Part shown: piece by piece, positions 1 to 9,071 of the stretch
Layout of the letters: each line of letters opens with the position of its first letter
How positions within the stretch are numbered: the stretch's first letter is position 1
From: Bacteroidaceae bacterium
Lineage (GTDB): Bacteria > Bacteroidota > Bacteroidia > Bacteroidales > Bacteroidaceae
Direction: 5' to 3'
Length of the DNA: 32,803 nt
Assembly: GCA_902362375.1 (NCBI GenBank)
Contig: CABIVS010000020.1
Span: 1-32,803, forward strand
Notes under the pieces: generated by a model
Seen by the model: the letters and a program-made list of their open reading frames with translations, nothing else
What the model was told of the DNA's origin: nothing
Databases searched by the model: none
Made by a program: the position numbers and the translations under genes

Positions 1-1
1 G

Positions 2-55
2 GCCTACCTTATCAATGATGACAAGAGCCAGAACGGTGGTCAAGGTGTTGACTAG
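2..55 (+). CDS. C-terminal end of an unidentified upstream gene (partial)
   Basis: The first bases read in frame 2 as 17 protein-like residues (AYLINDDKSQNGG...) ending at a TAG stop at 53-55. The same frame continues after the stop as SYQNLVK and meets a second stop at 77-79. I cannot assign a family from so few residues. The gene would be co-directional with the sialidase and end about 100 bases before its start. Frame 3 is also open to a TAA at 75-77 but reads less like a protein. Confidence 0.3.
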   Translation, partial: AYLINDDKSQNGGQGVD

Positions 56-120
56 TCCTACCAGAACTTGGTAAAATGAAAGTTAACTGTTTGCATAGCT
101 GTATTATGGTAGAAAAGTTT

Positions 121-156
121 TATCTTTATCGCGTTAAACTAACTAATACCCCCATT
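121..156 (+). promoter_or_regulatory. Putative promoter -7 box and leader of the sialidase gene
   Basis: TATCTTTA at 121-128 differs by one base from the Bacteroides -7 consensus TAnnTTTG and lies 36 bases before the ATG at 157. The leader ends in CTAATACCCCCATT directly before the start codon. The beta-mannosidase gene has the same arrangement at 1910-1944, which strengthens the call. I see no convincing -33 TTTG at the usual 19-21 base spacing. A box here also argues that the longer reading frame from 76 is not the translated one. Confidence 0.4.
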
Positions 157-1791
157 ATGAGAAGAATTTTTTATTTACTTTTCCTTGTCTTATTAGGCTA
201 TTCTTTTGACGTAAAAGCTTCAGACACAGTGTTTATTCATGAAACACAAATCCCGGTTTTGATAGAGCGGCAGGACAATGTTCTGTTCTATATCCGGTTG
301 GATGTAAAGGAAAGCAAGATGCTCGATGAAGTAGTTTTAGATTTCAGTAAAAGTACCAATTTAGCGGATGTTCAGGCAATCAAACTCTATTATGGAGGAA
401 CAGAGGCCTTACAAGATCAAAACAAAAATCGCTTTGCCCCTGTAGAGTACATATCCAGCCATCGACCGGGTGCGACATTGGCGGCTAATCCTTCCTATTC
501 CATAAAATGTGCAGAGGTCGGACCATCAGAAAAAGTCGTATTAAGAGGTAATTACAATTTATTTCCAGGTGTCAACTTTTTTTGGATCAGTTTGCAGATG
601 AAAACAGATGCCTCTTTGCATACTAAAGTAGTCTCTGATTTACGTGCTGTAAAAGTGGACGGGAAAGAACTCTATTGTAAATCTATTTCTCCGAAGAATG
701 TTACTCACCGGATGGCAGTCGGAGTCCGTCATGCCGGTAATGATGGTTCTGCTTCCTTCCGTATTCCCGGATTGGTGACAACCAATAAAGGAACATTATT
801 GGGAGTGTACGATGTCCGATATAATAGTAGTGTCGATTTACAGGAATATGTAGATGTGGGTTTGAGTCGTAGCACTGACGGAGGGAAGAGCTGGGAGAAA
901 ATGCGTCTTCCGCTTTCATTTGGTGAGTACGGTGGTTTACCTAAAGCACAGAATGGGGTAGGAGATCCCTCTATTTTGGTAGATACCCAAACGAATACCG
1001 TCTGGGTGGTTGCCGCATGGACCCATGGTATGGGTAATCAACGTGCCTGGTGGAGCTCCCATCCGGGAATGGATATAAACCATACCGCACAGCTGGTATT
1101 GGCAAAGAGTACAGACGATGGTAAAACCTGGTCGAAACCGATCAATATAACAGAACAGGTAAAAGATCCCTCCTGGTATTTTCTGCTTCAAGGTCCCGGA
1201 CGAGGAATAACGATGAGCGACGGTACATTAGTCTTTCCAACACAGTTTATCGACTCTACCCGTATCCCGAATGCAGGAATCATGTATAGTAAAGATCGGG
1301 GAAAAACATGGAAAATGCATCATCCGGCACGGACTAATACGACGGAAGCACAAGTTGCTGAAATAGAACCGGGAGTATTAATGCTGAATATGCGTGATAA
1401 TAGAGGAGGAAGCCGTGCTGTCGCCCTAACCAAAGATTTGGGAAAAACCTGGACAGAACATCCGTCTTCACGTAAGGCACTTCAGGAACCGGTATGTATG
1501 GCCAGCTTGATTCATGTCGATGCCAAGGACAACGTTTTGAATAAAGACCTCCTGTTGTTTTCAAATCCGGATACGACTAAAGGGCGCAATCATATAACAA
1601 TAAAAGCAAGTCTGGATAAAGGACTTACCTGGTTGCCCGAACATCAAATCATGCTCGACGAAGCAGAAGGATGGGGATATAGTTGCCTGACGATGATTGA
1701 TAAAGAGACAATCGGTATTCTATATGAGAGCAGTGTGGCACACATGACTTTTCAGACGGTGAAATTAACAGATTTGTTAGGAGTGAAATGA
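157..1791 (+). CDS. nanH: Exo-alpha-sialidase, GH33
   Basis: The product is a secreted sialidase that removes terminal sialic acid from host glycoproteins and mucins. From the ATG at 157 it has 544 residues. A basic-hydrophobic signal peptide occupies about residues 1-21, with no lipobox. A beta-rich N-terminal domain runs to about 185, followed by the six-bladed propeller. Visible family motifs are FRIP at 201-204 (R202 is the first arginine of the carboxylate-binding triad) and five Asp boxes of the S-x-D-x-G-x-x-W type, near 239, 318, 378, 425 and 485. D227 is the likely acid/base, NMRDN at 411-415 the likely second arginine, and Y508 in GYSCLT the likely nucleophile. The start at 157 is preferred over the in-frame ATG at 76 because it begins the signal peptide and follows the promoter-like box. 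Length and motifs fit B. thetaiotaomicron BT0455. The beta-mannosidase follows with its own promoter-like leader. Confidence 0.95.
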   Translation: MRRIFYLLFLVLLGYSFDVKASDTVFIHETQIPVLIERQDNVLFYIRLDVKESKMLDEVVLDFSKSTNLADVQAIKLYYGGTEALQDQNKNRFAPVEYISSHRPGATLAANPSYSIKCAEVGPSEKVVLRGNYNLFPGVNFFWISLQMKTDASLHTKVVSDLRAVKVDGKELYCKSISPKNVTHRMAVGVRHAGNDGSASFRIPGLVTTNKGTLLGVYDVRYNSSVDLQEYVDVGLSRSTDGGKSWEKMRLPLSFGEYGGLPKAQNGVGDPSILVDTQTNTVWVVAAWTHGMGNQRAWWSSHPGMDINHTAQLVLAKSTDDGKTWSKPINITEQVKDPSWYFLLQGPGRGITMSDGTLVFPTQFIDSTRIPNAGIMYSKDRGKTWKMHHPARTNTTEAQVAEIEPGVLMLNMRDNRGGSRAVALTKDLGKTWTEHPSSRKALQEPVCMASLIHVDAKDNVLNKDLLLFSNPDTTKGRNHITIKASLDKGLTWLPEHQIMLDEAEGWGYSCLTMIDKETIGILYESSVAHMTFQTVKLTDLLGVK

Positions 1792-1909
1792 AAGATATAA
1801 TAGCGGTTAAACTATCTGATATGATAAAAGAATAAAGCCGTATATTTATCGTAGCATGCAAAAACAACATATTTTGTTAAATTATCAGTGAAATTTGCTG
1901 AAAAAACAA

Positions 1910-1944
1910 TATCTTTGAATCCGTTAATATCTAATGCCCCCACT
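1910..1944 (+). promoter_or_regulatory. Promoter -7 box and leader of the beta-mannosidase/hexosaminidase operon
   Basis: TATCTTTG at 1910-1917 matches the Bacteroides -7 consensus exactly and lies 35 bases before the ATG at 1945. The leader ends CTAATGCCCCCACT, nearly the same as the sialidase leader. A clear -33 element at the right distance is missing. The box lies downstream of the in-frame ATG at 1888, so the upstream 19 codons are probably not translated. Confidence 0.5.
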
Positions 1945-4539
1945 ATGATGATTAATTTGATCGGAAAAAAGGCTCAAATAGCATGTGGATTACTATGCTG
2001 TTGCAGTATGGTATATGCACAGAGCAATGACAATTCCGAAGTTGTCGTTCTAAATACAGGTTGGGAATTTTCCCAGGCAGGAACAGAGCTGTGGCAATCG
2101 GCACAGGTTCCGGGCACCGTTCATCAGGACCTTATCAACCATAAACAAATACCCGATCCTTTTTATGGCATCAATGAACAAAAGATTCAGTGGGTGGAAA
2201 ATGAAGACTGGGAATACCGGACTGCTTTTACAGTTACCCCCGAACAACTGAAACGGGATGACGCCCAATTGGTTTTTGAAGGCCTTGACACATACGCCGA
2301 TGTATACCTCAATGGAGCACTGTTGCTGAAAGCCGATAACATGTTTGTCGGTTATACCATACCCGTCAAGTCCCAACTCCGTATCGGAGAAAACCTTCTT
2401 CACATCTATTTTCATTCCCCCATCCGGCAGACACTGCCTCAATATAACTCGAATGGATTCAACTATCCGGCAGACAACGACCATCACGACAAACATTTAA
2501 GCGTATTCTCCCGTAAAGCCCCTTACAGCTATGGCTGGGATTGGGGAATCCGCATGGTGACCAGCGGCATCTGGCGTCCGGTGACCATCCGTTTTTATGA
2601 CGCAGCTTTTATCAGTGACTACCACGTAAAGCAACTCGCACTGACCGACCAGCTCGCAAACCTGTCTAATGAGTTAGAAATAAACAACATACTCTCCCGC
2701 CCACTTCAGGCAGAGGTGAGAATCAATACCTCATTCGAAGGAAGTGCAGAAAAAAGCATCAACCAGGCAATCACTTTACAGCCCGGAATCAATCATGTTT
2801 CCATACCTTCCGAAGTGGCATTCCCCGTACGTTGGATGCCGAATGGATGGGGAAAGCCCGCCCTGTATGATTTCTCCGCTCAAATCATAGTAGAAGATAA
2901 AGTCGTAGCCGAGCAATCGCACCGGATAGGACTGCGTACCGTTCGCCTCGTTAATGAAAAAGATAAAGACGGAGAATCCTTCTATTTTGAAGTAAACGGT
3001 GTACCGATGTTTGCCAAAGGAGCCAATTACATCCCCCAGGATGCACTCTTGACTAACGTCACTACCGAACGCTACCAAACCTTATTCCGCGACATCCGCG
3101 AAGCGAACATGAATGTCATTCGTGTATGGGGAGGTGGGACGTACGAAGATGACCGCTTCTATGACCTGGCAGATGAAAACGGAATACTGGTGTGGCAAGA
3201 CTTCATGTTTGCCTGCACTCCCTATCCGTCCGACCCCACCTTCCTGAAAAGGGTAGAGGCGGAAGCCTGCTACAACATCCGCCGCCTTCGTAATCATGCT
3301 TCCCTGGCGATGTGGTGCGGCAATAACGAAATACTGGAAGCCTTAAAATATTGGGGATTCGACAAGAACTTCCCGCCCGAAATCTATCAGGAAATGTTTC
3401 GAGGCTACGACAAACTGTTCCATCAGCTCCTTCCTGCCAAGGTGAAGGAACTGGATGCCGCCCGTTTCTACATACACAGCTCCCCATATTTTGCCAACTG
3501 GGGACGTCCCGAATCCTGGGGGATAGGAGACAGCCATAACTGGGGAGTCTGGTATGGTCAAAAAACATTCGAGTCACTTGATACAGACCTGCCCCGTTTC
3601 ATGAGCGAATTCGGTTTCCAGTCCTTCCCGGAAATGAAGACCATCTCCACTTTCGCCGCTCCGGAAGATTATCAGATAGAATCGGAAGTGATGAATGCTC
3701 ATCAGAAAAGCAGCATCGGCAACGCCCTGATTCGTACCTACATGGAGCGCGACTATATCATCCCCGAAAAATTTGAAGACTTTGTCTATGTCGGACTAGT
3801 GCTGCAAGGACAAGGAATGCGTCACGGACTGGAAGCGCACCGCCGGAACCGTCCTTACTGTATGGGCACCCTGTATTGGCAACTGAATGACAGCTGGCCG
3901 GTAGTATCTTGGTCGAGTATCGACTATTATGGTAACTGGAAAGCCCTGCATTACCAAGCCAAACGAGCCTTTGCTCCAATTCTCATCAATCCTATCCGGC
4001 AGAACGACAGCCTCAATATCTACCTGATTTCCGACTGTCCGGACACCAAAGACCACCTGATGTTGGAAATGAAAGTAACAGACTTTGACGGAAAGAAACA
4101 AGGCAAGCCGATACGACTCAACACATTGTCAGTTCCGGCTAACACTTCCCAATGTGTGTACCGTATAAAACCCGATATCTGGCTATCGCCGGAAGAACAG
4201 CAACGCTGTTTCATGCAACTGACCCTGAAAGACAAGGCAGGAAATACTCTTGCCGAAACCGTATACTTCTTTAGAAAAACAAAAGACCTGCTTCTGCCTG
4301 AAACAACCGTTTCCTGCAAGATGAAACAGAAAGACGGCATGTGTGAACTGACATTGTTTTCTCCCACTCTTGCAAAAGATGTCTTTATTGAAATTCCTTT
4401 GCAGGGAGCCCGTTTCAGCGACAACTTTTTCGACCTTCTTCCCAGGGAACGTAAAACGGTCGTCATCACTTCTCCCCAAATAAAGAAAGGAGAGGAGCTG
4501 CCTTTGACAATCAAACATATTCGTGAAACTTATAATTAA
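1945..4539 (+). CDS. Beta-mannosidase, GH2 (BtMan2A-like)
   Basis: The enzyme releases terminal beta-linked mannose, for example from the Man-beta-1,4-GlcNAc core of N-glycans. From the ATG at 1945 it has 864 residues: a signal peptide (about 1-26, cleavage near VYAQ), an N-terminal sugar-binding jelly-roll domain, an Ig-like domain, the TIM barrel from about residue 335, and C-terminal beta domains. YGWDWG is the family's substrate-site motif. The acid/base is E462 in WCGNNE and the nucleophile is E555 in FMSEFGF. That numbering agrees with what I recall for B. thetaiotaomicron BtMan2A (BT0458) and supports the start at 1945 rather than 1888. It is the first gene of a probable three-gene operon, with a gap of only 34 bases to the next gene. 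The signal peptide suggests a periplasmic location. Confidence 0.93.
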   Translation: MMINLIGKKAQIACGLLCCCSMVYAQSNDNSEVVVLNTGWEFSQAGTELWQSAQVPGTVHQDLINHKQIPDPFYGINEQKIQWVENEDWEYRTAFTVTPEQLKRDDAQLVFEGLDTYADVYLNGALLLKADNMFVGYTIPVKSQLRIGENLLHIYFHSPIRQTLPQYNSNGFNYPADNDHHDKHLSVFSRKAPYSYGWDWGIRMVTSGIWRPVTIRFYDAAFISDYHVKQLALTDQLANLSNELEINNILSRPLQAEVRINTSFEGSAEKSINQAITLQPGINHVSIPSEVAFPVRWMPNGWGKPALYDFSAQIIVEDKVVAEQSHRIGLRTVRLVNEKDKDGESFYFEVNGVPMFAKGANYIPQDALLTNVTTERYQTLFRDIREANMNVIRVWGGGTYEDDRFYDLADENGILVWQDFMFACTPYPSDPTFLKRVEAEACYNIRRLRNHASLAMWCGNNEILEALKYWGFDKNFPPEIYQEMFRGYDKLFHQLLPAKVKELDAARFYIHSSPYFANWGRPESWGIGDSHNWGVWYGQKTFESLDTDLPRFMSEFGFQSFPEMKTISTFAAPEDYQIESEVMNAHQKSSIGNALIRTYMERDYIIPEKFEDFVYVGLVLQGQGMRHGLEAHRRNRPYCMGTLYWQLNDSWPVVSWSSIDYYGNWKALHYQAKRAFAPILINPIRQNDSLNIYLISDCPDTKDHLMLEMKVTDFDGKKQGKPIRLNTLSVPANTSQCVYRIKPDIWLSPEEQQRCFMQLTLKDKAGNTLAETVYFFRKTKDLLLPETTVSCKMKQKDGMCELTLFSPTLAKDVFIEIPLQGARFSDNFFDLLPRERKTVVITSPQIKKGEELPLTIKHIRETYN

Positions 4540-4573
4540 TCTATTAATAACTTAACACCTAATTTTTTAGTTT

Positions 4574-6898
4574 ATGAAACAACTCTTTAAATTAACCGGA
4601 TGTCTGGCACTAGCAGGACTTTTTGCCTCTTGCCAATCGGCGCAACAGGAAGCCAACTACCAGATCATCCCCATGCCACAAGAGATTGTAACCGCTCAAG
4701 GAAGTCCCTTCATCCTGAAGAGCAGTGTGAAGATTCTCTATCCGGAAGGAAACGAGAAGATGCAACGCAACGCACAATTTCTGGCAGACTACCTGAAAAC
4801 GGCTACCGGAAAAGATTTCGCCATTGAAGCCGGAACAGAAGGTAAAAACGCAATCATACTGGCATTAGGTACGGAGAATGAAAATCCGGAATCCTACCAG
4901 ATGAAAGTTACCGGTGACGGAATCACGATTACCGGTCCTACGGAAGCCGGTGTATTCTATGGCATCCAGTCCCTGCGCAAATCATTGCCTGTGGCTGTCG
5001 GTGCGGATATTGCCATGCCAGCCGTAGAAATCAATGACGCTCCCCGCTTTGGCTATCGTGGCGCGCATTTCGATACCAGCCGTCATTTCTTTACTGTGGA
5101 CGAAATAAAGACCTACATCGACATGCAGGCTTTGCATAACATGAACCGCCTCCACTGGCATATCACCGACGATCAAGGCTGGCGTCTGGAAATCAAAAAA
5201 TACCCGAAACTGACTGAAATCGGTGCTAACAGAACAGAAACAGTCATCGGACGTAACTCCGGCGAATACGACGGCAAACCTTACGGTGGATTCTACACCC
5301 AGGAACAAGCCAAAGAAATCGTAGATTATGCAGCCGAACGCTACATCACCGTTGTTCCCGAAATCGACCTTCCGGGACACATGCAAGCTGCCCTTGCCGC
5401 TTACCCTGAACTGGGTTGTACCGGTGGTCCGTACGAAGTATGGAGACAATGGGGTGTATCCGAAGATGTGCTTTGCGCCGGAAACGACCAGGTCTTGAAA
5501 TTCCTGGAAGATGTCTATGGTGAATTGATTGAAATCTTCCCGTCAGAATATATTCATGTAGGTGGTGACGAATGTCCGAAAGTAAGATGGGAAAAATGTC
5601 CGAAATGCCAGGCACGTATCAAAGCATTGGGACTGAAGTCAGATCAGAACCACAGCAAAGAAGAACGTTTGCAGAGCTTTGTCATCAACCATATTGAGAA
5701 ATTCCTGAACGACCATGGACGTCAAATCATCGGTTGGGATGAAATCCTCGAAGGCGGACTTGCTCCGAATGCTACCGTGATGTCATGGCGTGGTGAGAAA
5801 GGTGGTATCGAAGCTGCGAAGCAGAAACACGATGTCATCATGACACCGAACACCTACCTGTATTTCGACTACTACCAAGCTAAAGACGTAGAAAACGAAC
5901 CGTTCGGTATCGGTGGTTATCTGCCCATGGAAAGAGTGTATAGCTACGAGCCGATGCCGGCTTCTCTTACTCCCGAAGAACAGAAATACATCAAGGGAGT
6001 GCAAGCCAACCTCTGGACAGAATACATCGCTACTTTCCCACATGCACAATACATGGTATTGCCTCGTTGGGCTGCTTTGTGTGAAATTCAGTGGTCCAGC
6101 CCCGAAAAGAAAAACTATGCCGACTTCCTGTCCCGTCTTCCACAACTGATTAAGTGGTACGATGCAGAAGGATACAATTACGCTAAACACGTATTTGACG
6201 TACAAGCCGAGTTTGACCCGAATCCGGCAGAAGGAACAATGGACGTTACCCTGTCTACCATCGACGGTGCTCCTATTTACTATACGTTAGACGGCACAGA
6301 ACCTACTGCCACTTCCCCCGTTTACGAAGGAGTATTGAAAATTAAGGAAAATGTCACCCTGTCCGCTAAAGCCATCCGTCCCAACGGCGAAAGCAAGACT
6401 GTGACGGAGAAGATTGATTTCAGCAAATCCAGCATGAAGCCGATTGTAGCCAATCAGCCTATCAATGAACAATACCTGTTCAAAGGAGCTTCCACTTTGG
6501 TAGACGGTCTGAAAGGAAATAGCAGCTACAGGTCAGGTCGTTGGATCGCTTTCAACGGAAATGACATGGATATGACTATCGACCTCCAGCAACCTACTGA
6601 AATCTCAAGCGTGGCAATCTCTACCAATGTAGCAAAAGGAGACTGGGTATTTGATGCCAGAAACCTGTCCGTAGAAACTTCAGATGATGGCAAGAACTTC
6701 AAAAAGATTGCTTCCGAAGAATACCCGGAGATGAAAGAGACAGACAAAGACGGAATCGTTGAGCATAAACTAACCTTTGATCCTGTGACCACCCAATACG
6801 TGAGAGTCATTGCTTCACCGGAGAAATCACTTCCGGCATGGCATGGAGGAAAAGGTAAAAACGCATTTTTATTTGTAGACGAAATCAAAATTGATTAA
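4574..6898 (+). CDS. Beta-N-acetylhexosaminidase, GH20, lipoprotein
   Basis: The enzyme is predicted to remove terminal beta-linked GlcNAc or GalNAc. It has 774 residues and a lipoprotein signal peptide with lipobox LFASC (lipidated C20), so it is probably anchored in the outer membrane. Order of parts: GH20b alpha/beta domain (about 28-150), GH20 TIM barrel (about 155-500) with HVGGDE (catalytic pair D332-E333) and MSWRG, a chitobiase-type C-terminal beta domain (about 545-615), and an F5/8 type C-like (discoidin) domain (about 625-774). GH20 enzymes use substrate-assisted catalysis, in which the Asp positions the acetamido group and the Glu is the acid/base. The stop codon shares its last A with the ATG of the next gene, so the two are almost certainly co-translated. 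Exact linkage preference cannot be read from the sequence. Confidence 0.93.
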   Translation: MKQLFKLTGCLALAGLFASCQSAQQEANYQIIPMPQEIVTAQGSPFILKSSVKILYPEGNEKMQRNAQFLADYLKTATGKDFAIEAGTEGKNAIILALGTENENPESYQMKVTGDGITITGPTEAGVFYGIQSLRKSLPVAVGADIAMPAVEINDAPRFGYRGAHFDTSRHFFTVDEIKTYIDMQALHNMNRLHWHITDDQGWRLEIKKYPKLTEIGANRTETVIGRNSGEYDGKPYGGFYTQEQAKEIVDYAAERYITVVPEIDLPGHMQAALAAYPELGCTGGPYEVWRQWGVSEDVLCAGNDQVLKFLEDVYGELIEIFPSEYIHVGGDECPKVRWEKCPKCQARIKALGLKSDQNHSKEERLQSFVINHIEKFLNDHGRQIIGWDEILEGGLAPNATVMSWRGEKGGIEAAKQKHDVIMTPNTYLYFDYYQAKDVENEPFGIGGYLPMERVYSYEPMPASLTPEEQKYIKGVQANLWTEYIATFPHAQYMVLPRWAALCEIQWSSPEKKNYADFLSRLPQLIKWYDAEGYNYAKHVFDVQAEFDPNPAEGTMDVTLSTIDGAPIYYTLDGTEPTATSPVYEGVLKIKENVTLSAKAIRPNGESKTVTEKIDFSKSSMKPIVANQPINEQYLFKGASTLVDGLKGNSSYRSGRWIAFNGNDMDMTIDLQQPTEISSVAISTNVAKGDWVFDARNLSVETSDDGKNFKKIASEEYPEMKETDKDGIVEHKLTFDPVTTQYVRVIASPEKSLPAWHGGKGKNAFLFVDEIKID

Positions 6899-8973
6899 TG
6901 AATATAAGAAAAGAATACCCTAAAGTTTGTCTTTTCTTATGGATATTGGGGATGTGCTTCCATGCACATCCCATTCTGGCACAGTCCGTCATACCTGTCC
7001 CATTAAAAATGGAGCAGGGGACGGGCTCTTTTTTACTATCAGAAAAGACTAAACTTTATACAAACCTGCAAGGTGGAGAAGCGGAACTTTGGGAGAATTA
7101 CCTGAAAGCATTGCCTGTTCAATTGAAAGAAGCGAGAATGAAAGACAGGAAACAGATGCTTTTCTTATTGATAACCCCCAAGACCCCCCAATTGCCATCA
7201 CCGGAAAGCTACACACTCTCCGTCACCCCTCAACGAATTGAGATCCGGGCAACTTCGGGAGCCGGATTATTCTATGGAATGCAAACCCTGTTACAGCTGA
7301 TGCAACCGGCGGGCACAGGCAGCTATTCCGTAGCCTCTGTCGAGATAGAAGACACCCCGCGTTTTGCTTATCGCGGACTGATGCTGGACGTATCCCGCCA
7401 TTTCTCTACCAAAGAGTTTATAAAGAAGCAGATAGACGCATTGGCATATTACAAAATCAACCGTTTGCACCTGCACCTGACCGATGCGGCAGGCTGGCGG
7501 CTTGAAATTAAGAAATATCCTTTACTGACCGATTTTGCAGCTTGGCGTACAGACCCCACCTGGAAGAAATGGTGGAACGGCGGACGTAAATACCTCCGTT
7601 ACGATGAACCCGGAGCTTCCGGAGGCTATTACACCCAGGACGATATTCGTGAAATACTGGCATACGCCCGTCAGCACTACATCACCGTGATTCCGGAGAT
7701 TGAAATGCCTTCCCATTCGGAAGAGGTGCTGGCTGCCTACCCGCAGCTATCCTGTTCGGGAGAACCTTACAAGAACTCCGATTTCTGTGTCGGCAATGAA
7801 GAAACTTTCACCTTTCTGGAGAATGTACTGACGGAAGTTATGGAACTTTTCCCTTCCGAATACATTCATGTAGGAGGTGATGAGGCCGGCAAATCGGCTT
7901 GGAAGACCTGTCCGAAATGTCAGAAGAGAATGAAAGACGAGCATCTGGCCAATGTAGACGAGCTGCAAAGCTATCTGATACACCGCATCGAAAAATTCCT
8001 CAACAATCACGGACGCCGTCTCTTGGGATGGGACGAGATTCTGCAAGGAGGCATTGCGCCCAATGCAACCGTCATGTCATGGCGTGGAGAAGAGGGTGGT
8101 ATCGCTGCCGTCACCTCCGGCCATCATGCCATCATGACGCCGGGTGCATACTGTTATCTGGACAGCTATCAGGACGCCCCATACTCCCAGCCGGAAGCTA
8201 TCGGCGGCTACCTGCCATTGAAGAAAGTATATGCCTACGATCCTATTCCCGCTTCCTTAACTGCGGAGCAGGCAAAGTTAGTCTACGGTGTGCAGGGCAA
8301 CCTATGGGTGGAATATATCCCCACTCCCGAACACGTGGAATATATGATTTACCCTCGTATACTGGCATTGGCGGAAGTAGCCTGGTCGGCTCCGGAACGT
8401 AAGTCATGGTCCGATTTCCATACCCGTGCACTGTCAGCAGTGGCCGATTTACAGAAAAAAGGATACCATCCTTTCGATTTGAGCAAAGAAATCGGCAGCC
8501 GTCCCGAATCTCTTCAGCCAGTCAGCCATTTGGCACTCGGTAAAAAAGTGATCTATAACTCCCCCTACAGCCCCCATTATCCCGCACAAGGCAACACAGC
8601 CCTGACAGACGGCATACGTGGTGACTGGACTTATGGTGACGGTTCATGGCAAGGATTTATCTCGGACAATCGTCTCGATGTGACGATTGATATGGAAAAA
8701 GAAACCCCTATCCATTCCGTTACCGCCGCTTTTATGCAAGTGGTCGGCGCGGAAGTATTCCTGCCGGAGACAGTGATTATTTCCATTTCCGATGATGGAA
8801 TAAACTTCACGGAGCTGCAAAAACAACACTTTGAAGTAAGTAAAGAAACACCCATCCGTTTTACGGATATTTCATGGCAGGGAGAAGCCAAAGGAAGATA
8901 CGTACGTTACCAGGCACAGGCCGGAAGCGAACTCGGAGGCTGGATATTTACGGATGAGATAATCGTGAAATAG
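6898..8973 (+). CDS. Beta-N-acetylhexosaminidase, GH20, secreted
   Basis: This is a second GH20 enzyme, 691 residues, with a signal peptide ending near ILAQS (about residue 29) and no lipobox. It is therefore probably periplasmic, whereas its upstream neighbour is a lipoprotein. The GH20b domain spans about 30-150 and the catalytic barrel about 155-500, with HVGGDE (D328-E329) and MSWRG. The last 150 or so residues form an F5/8 type C-like domain. It lacks the chitobiase-type beta domain of its neighbour. It starts at 6898 in the overlapping TAATG of the preceding stop, and a strong terminator follows at 8998-9033, closing the operon. Two related GH20s with different predicted locations suggest successive trimming outside and inside the outer membrane; that division of labour is inference. 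Confidence 0.92.
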   Translation: MNIRKEYPKVCLFLWILGMCFHAHPILAQSVIPVPLKMEQGTGSFLLSEKTKLYTNLQGGEAELWENYLKALPVQLKEARMKDRKQMLFLLITPKTPQLPSPESYTLSVTPQRIEIRATSGAGLFYGMQTLLQLMQPAGTGSYSVASVEIEDTPRFAYRGLMLDVSRHFSTKEFIKKQIDALAYYKINRLHLHLTDAAGWRLEIKKYPLLTDFAAWRTDPTWKKWWNGGRKYLRYDEPGASGGYYTQDDIREILAYARQHYITVIPEIEMPSHSEEVLAAYPQLSCSGEPYKNSDFCVGNEETFTFLENVLTEVMELFPSEYIHVGGDEAGKSAWKTCPKCQKRMKDEHLANVDELQSYLIHRIEKFLNNHGRRLLGWDEILQGGIAPNATVMSWRGEEGGIAAVTSGHHAIMTPGAYCYLDSYQDAPYSQPEAIGGYLPLKKVYAYDPIPASLTAEQAKLVYGVQGNLWVEYIPTPEHVEYMIYPRILALAEVAWSAPERKSWSDFHTRALSAVADLQKKGYHPFDLSKEIGSRPESLQPVSHLALGKKVIYNSPYSPHYPAQGNTALTDGIRGDWTYGDGSWQGFISDNRLDVTIDMEKETPIHSVTAAFMQVVGAEVFLPETVIISISDDGINFTELQKQHFEVSKETPIRFTDISWQGEAKGRYVRYQAQAGSELGGWIFTDEIIVK

Positions 8974-8997
8974 ACATTGTCAATATCATTTATGAAT

Positions 8998-9033
8998 AAA
9001 AGAGGGAATCTACTCAACCAGATTCCCTCTTTT
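8998..9033 (+). terminator. Intrinsic terminator after the GH20 operon
   Basis: A perfect 14-bp stem (8998-9011 pairing with 9020-9033) with an 8-base loop is flanked by an A-run and a T-run. It separates the glycosidase operon from susC, so the two are probably separate transcription units unless there is read-through. The symmetry could make it work in both directions. Confidence 0.85.
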
Positions 9034-9038
9034 ATTGT

Positions 9039-9046
9039 TATATTTG
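9039..9046 (+). promoter_or_regulatory. Promoter -7 box for susC/susD
   Basis: TATATTTG matches TAnnTTTG exactly. It lies just after the upstream terminator and 33 bases before the susC ATG at 9072. No good -33 element is visible because the terminator stem occupies that position, so an activator may be needed. Confidence 0.5.
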
Positions 9047-9071
9047 TATTATTACCTTAAAAACTAAGAAT

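Noticed and set aside
76..156. Longer sialidase start at 76
   Set aside because: The extra 27 residues precede a normal signal peptide and are not signal-like. The promoter-like box lies inside them, and the 544-residue form fits the known family member.
1888..1944. Longer beta-mannosidase start at 1888
   Set aside because: It precedes the -7 box at 1910 and shifts the catalytic residues away from the 462/555 numbering of BtMan2A.
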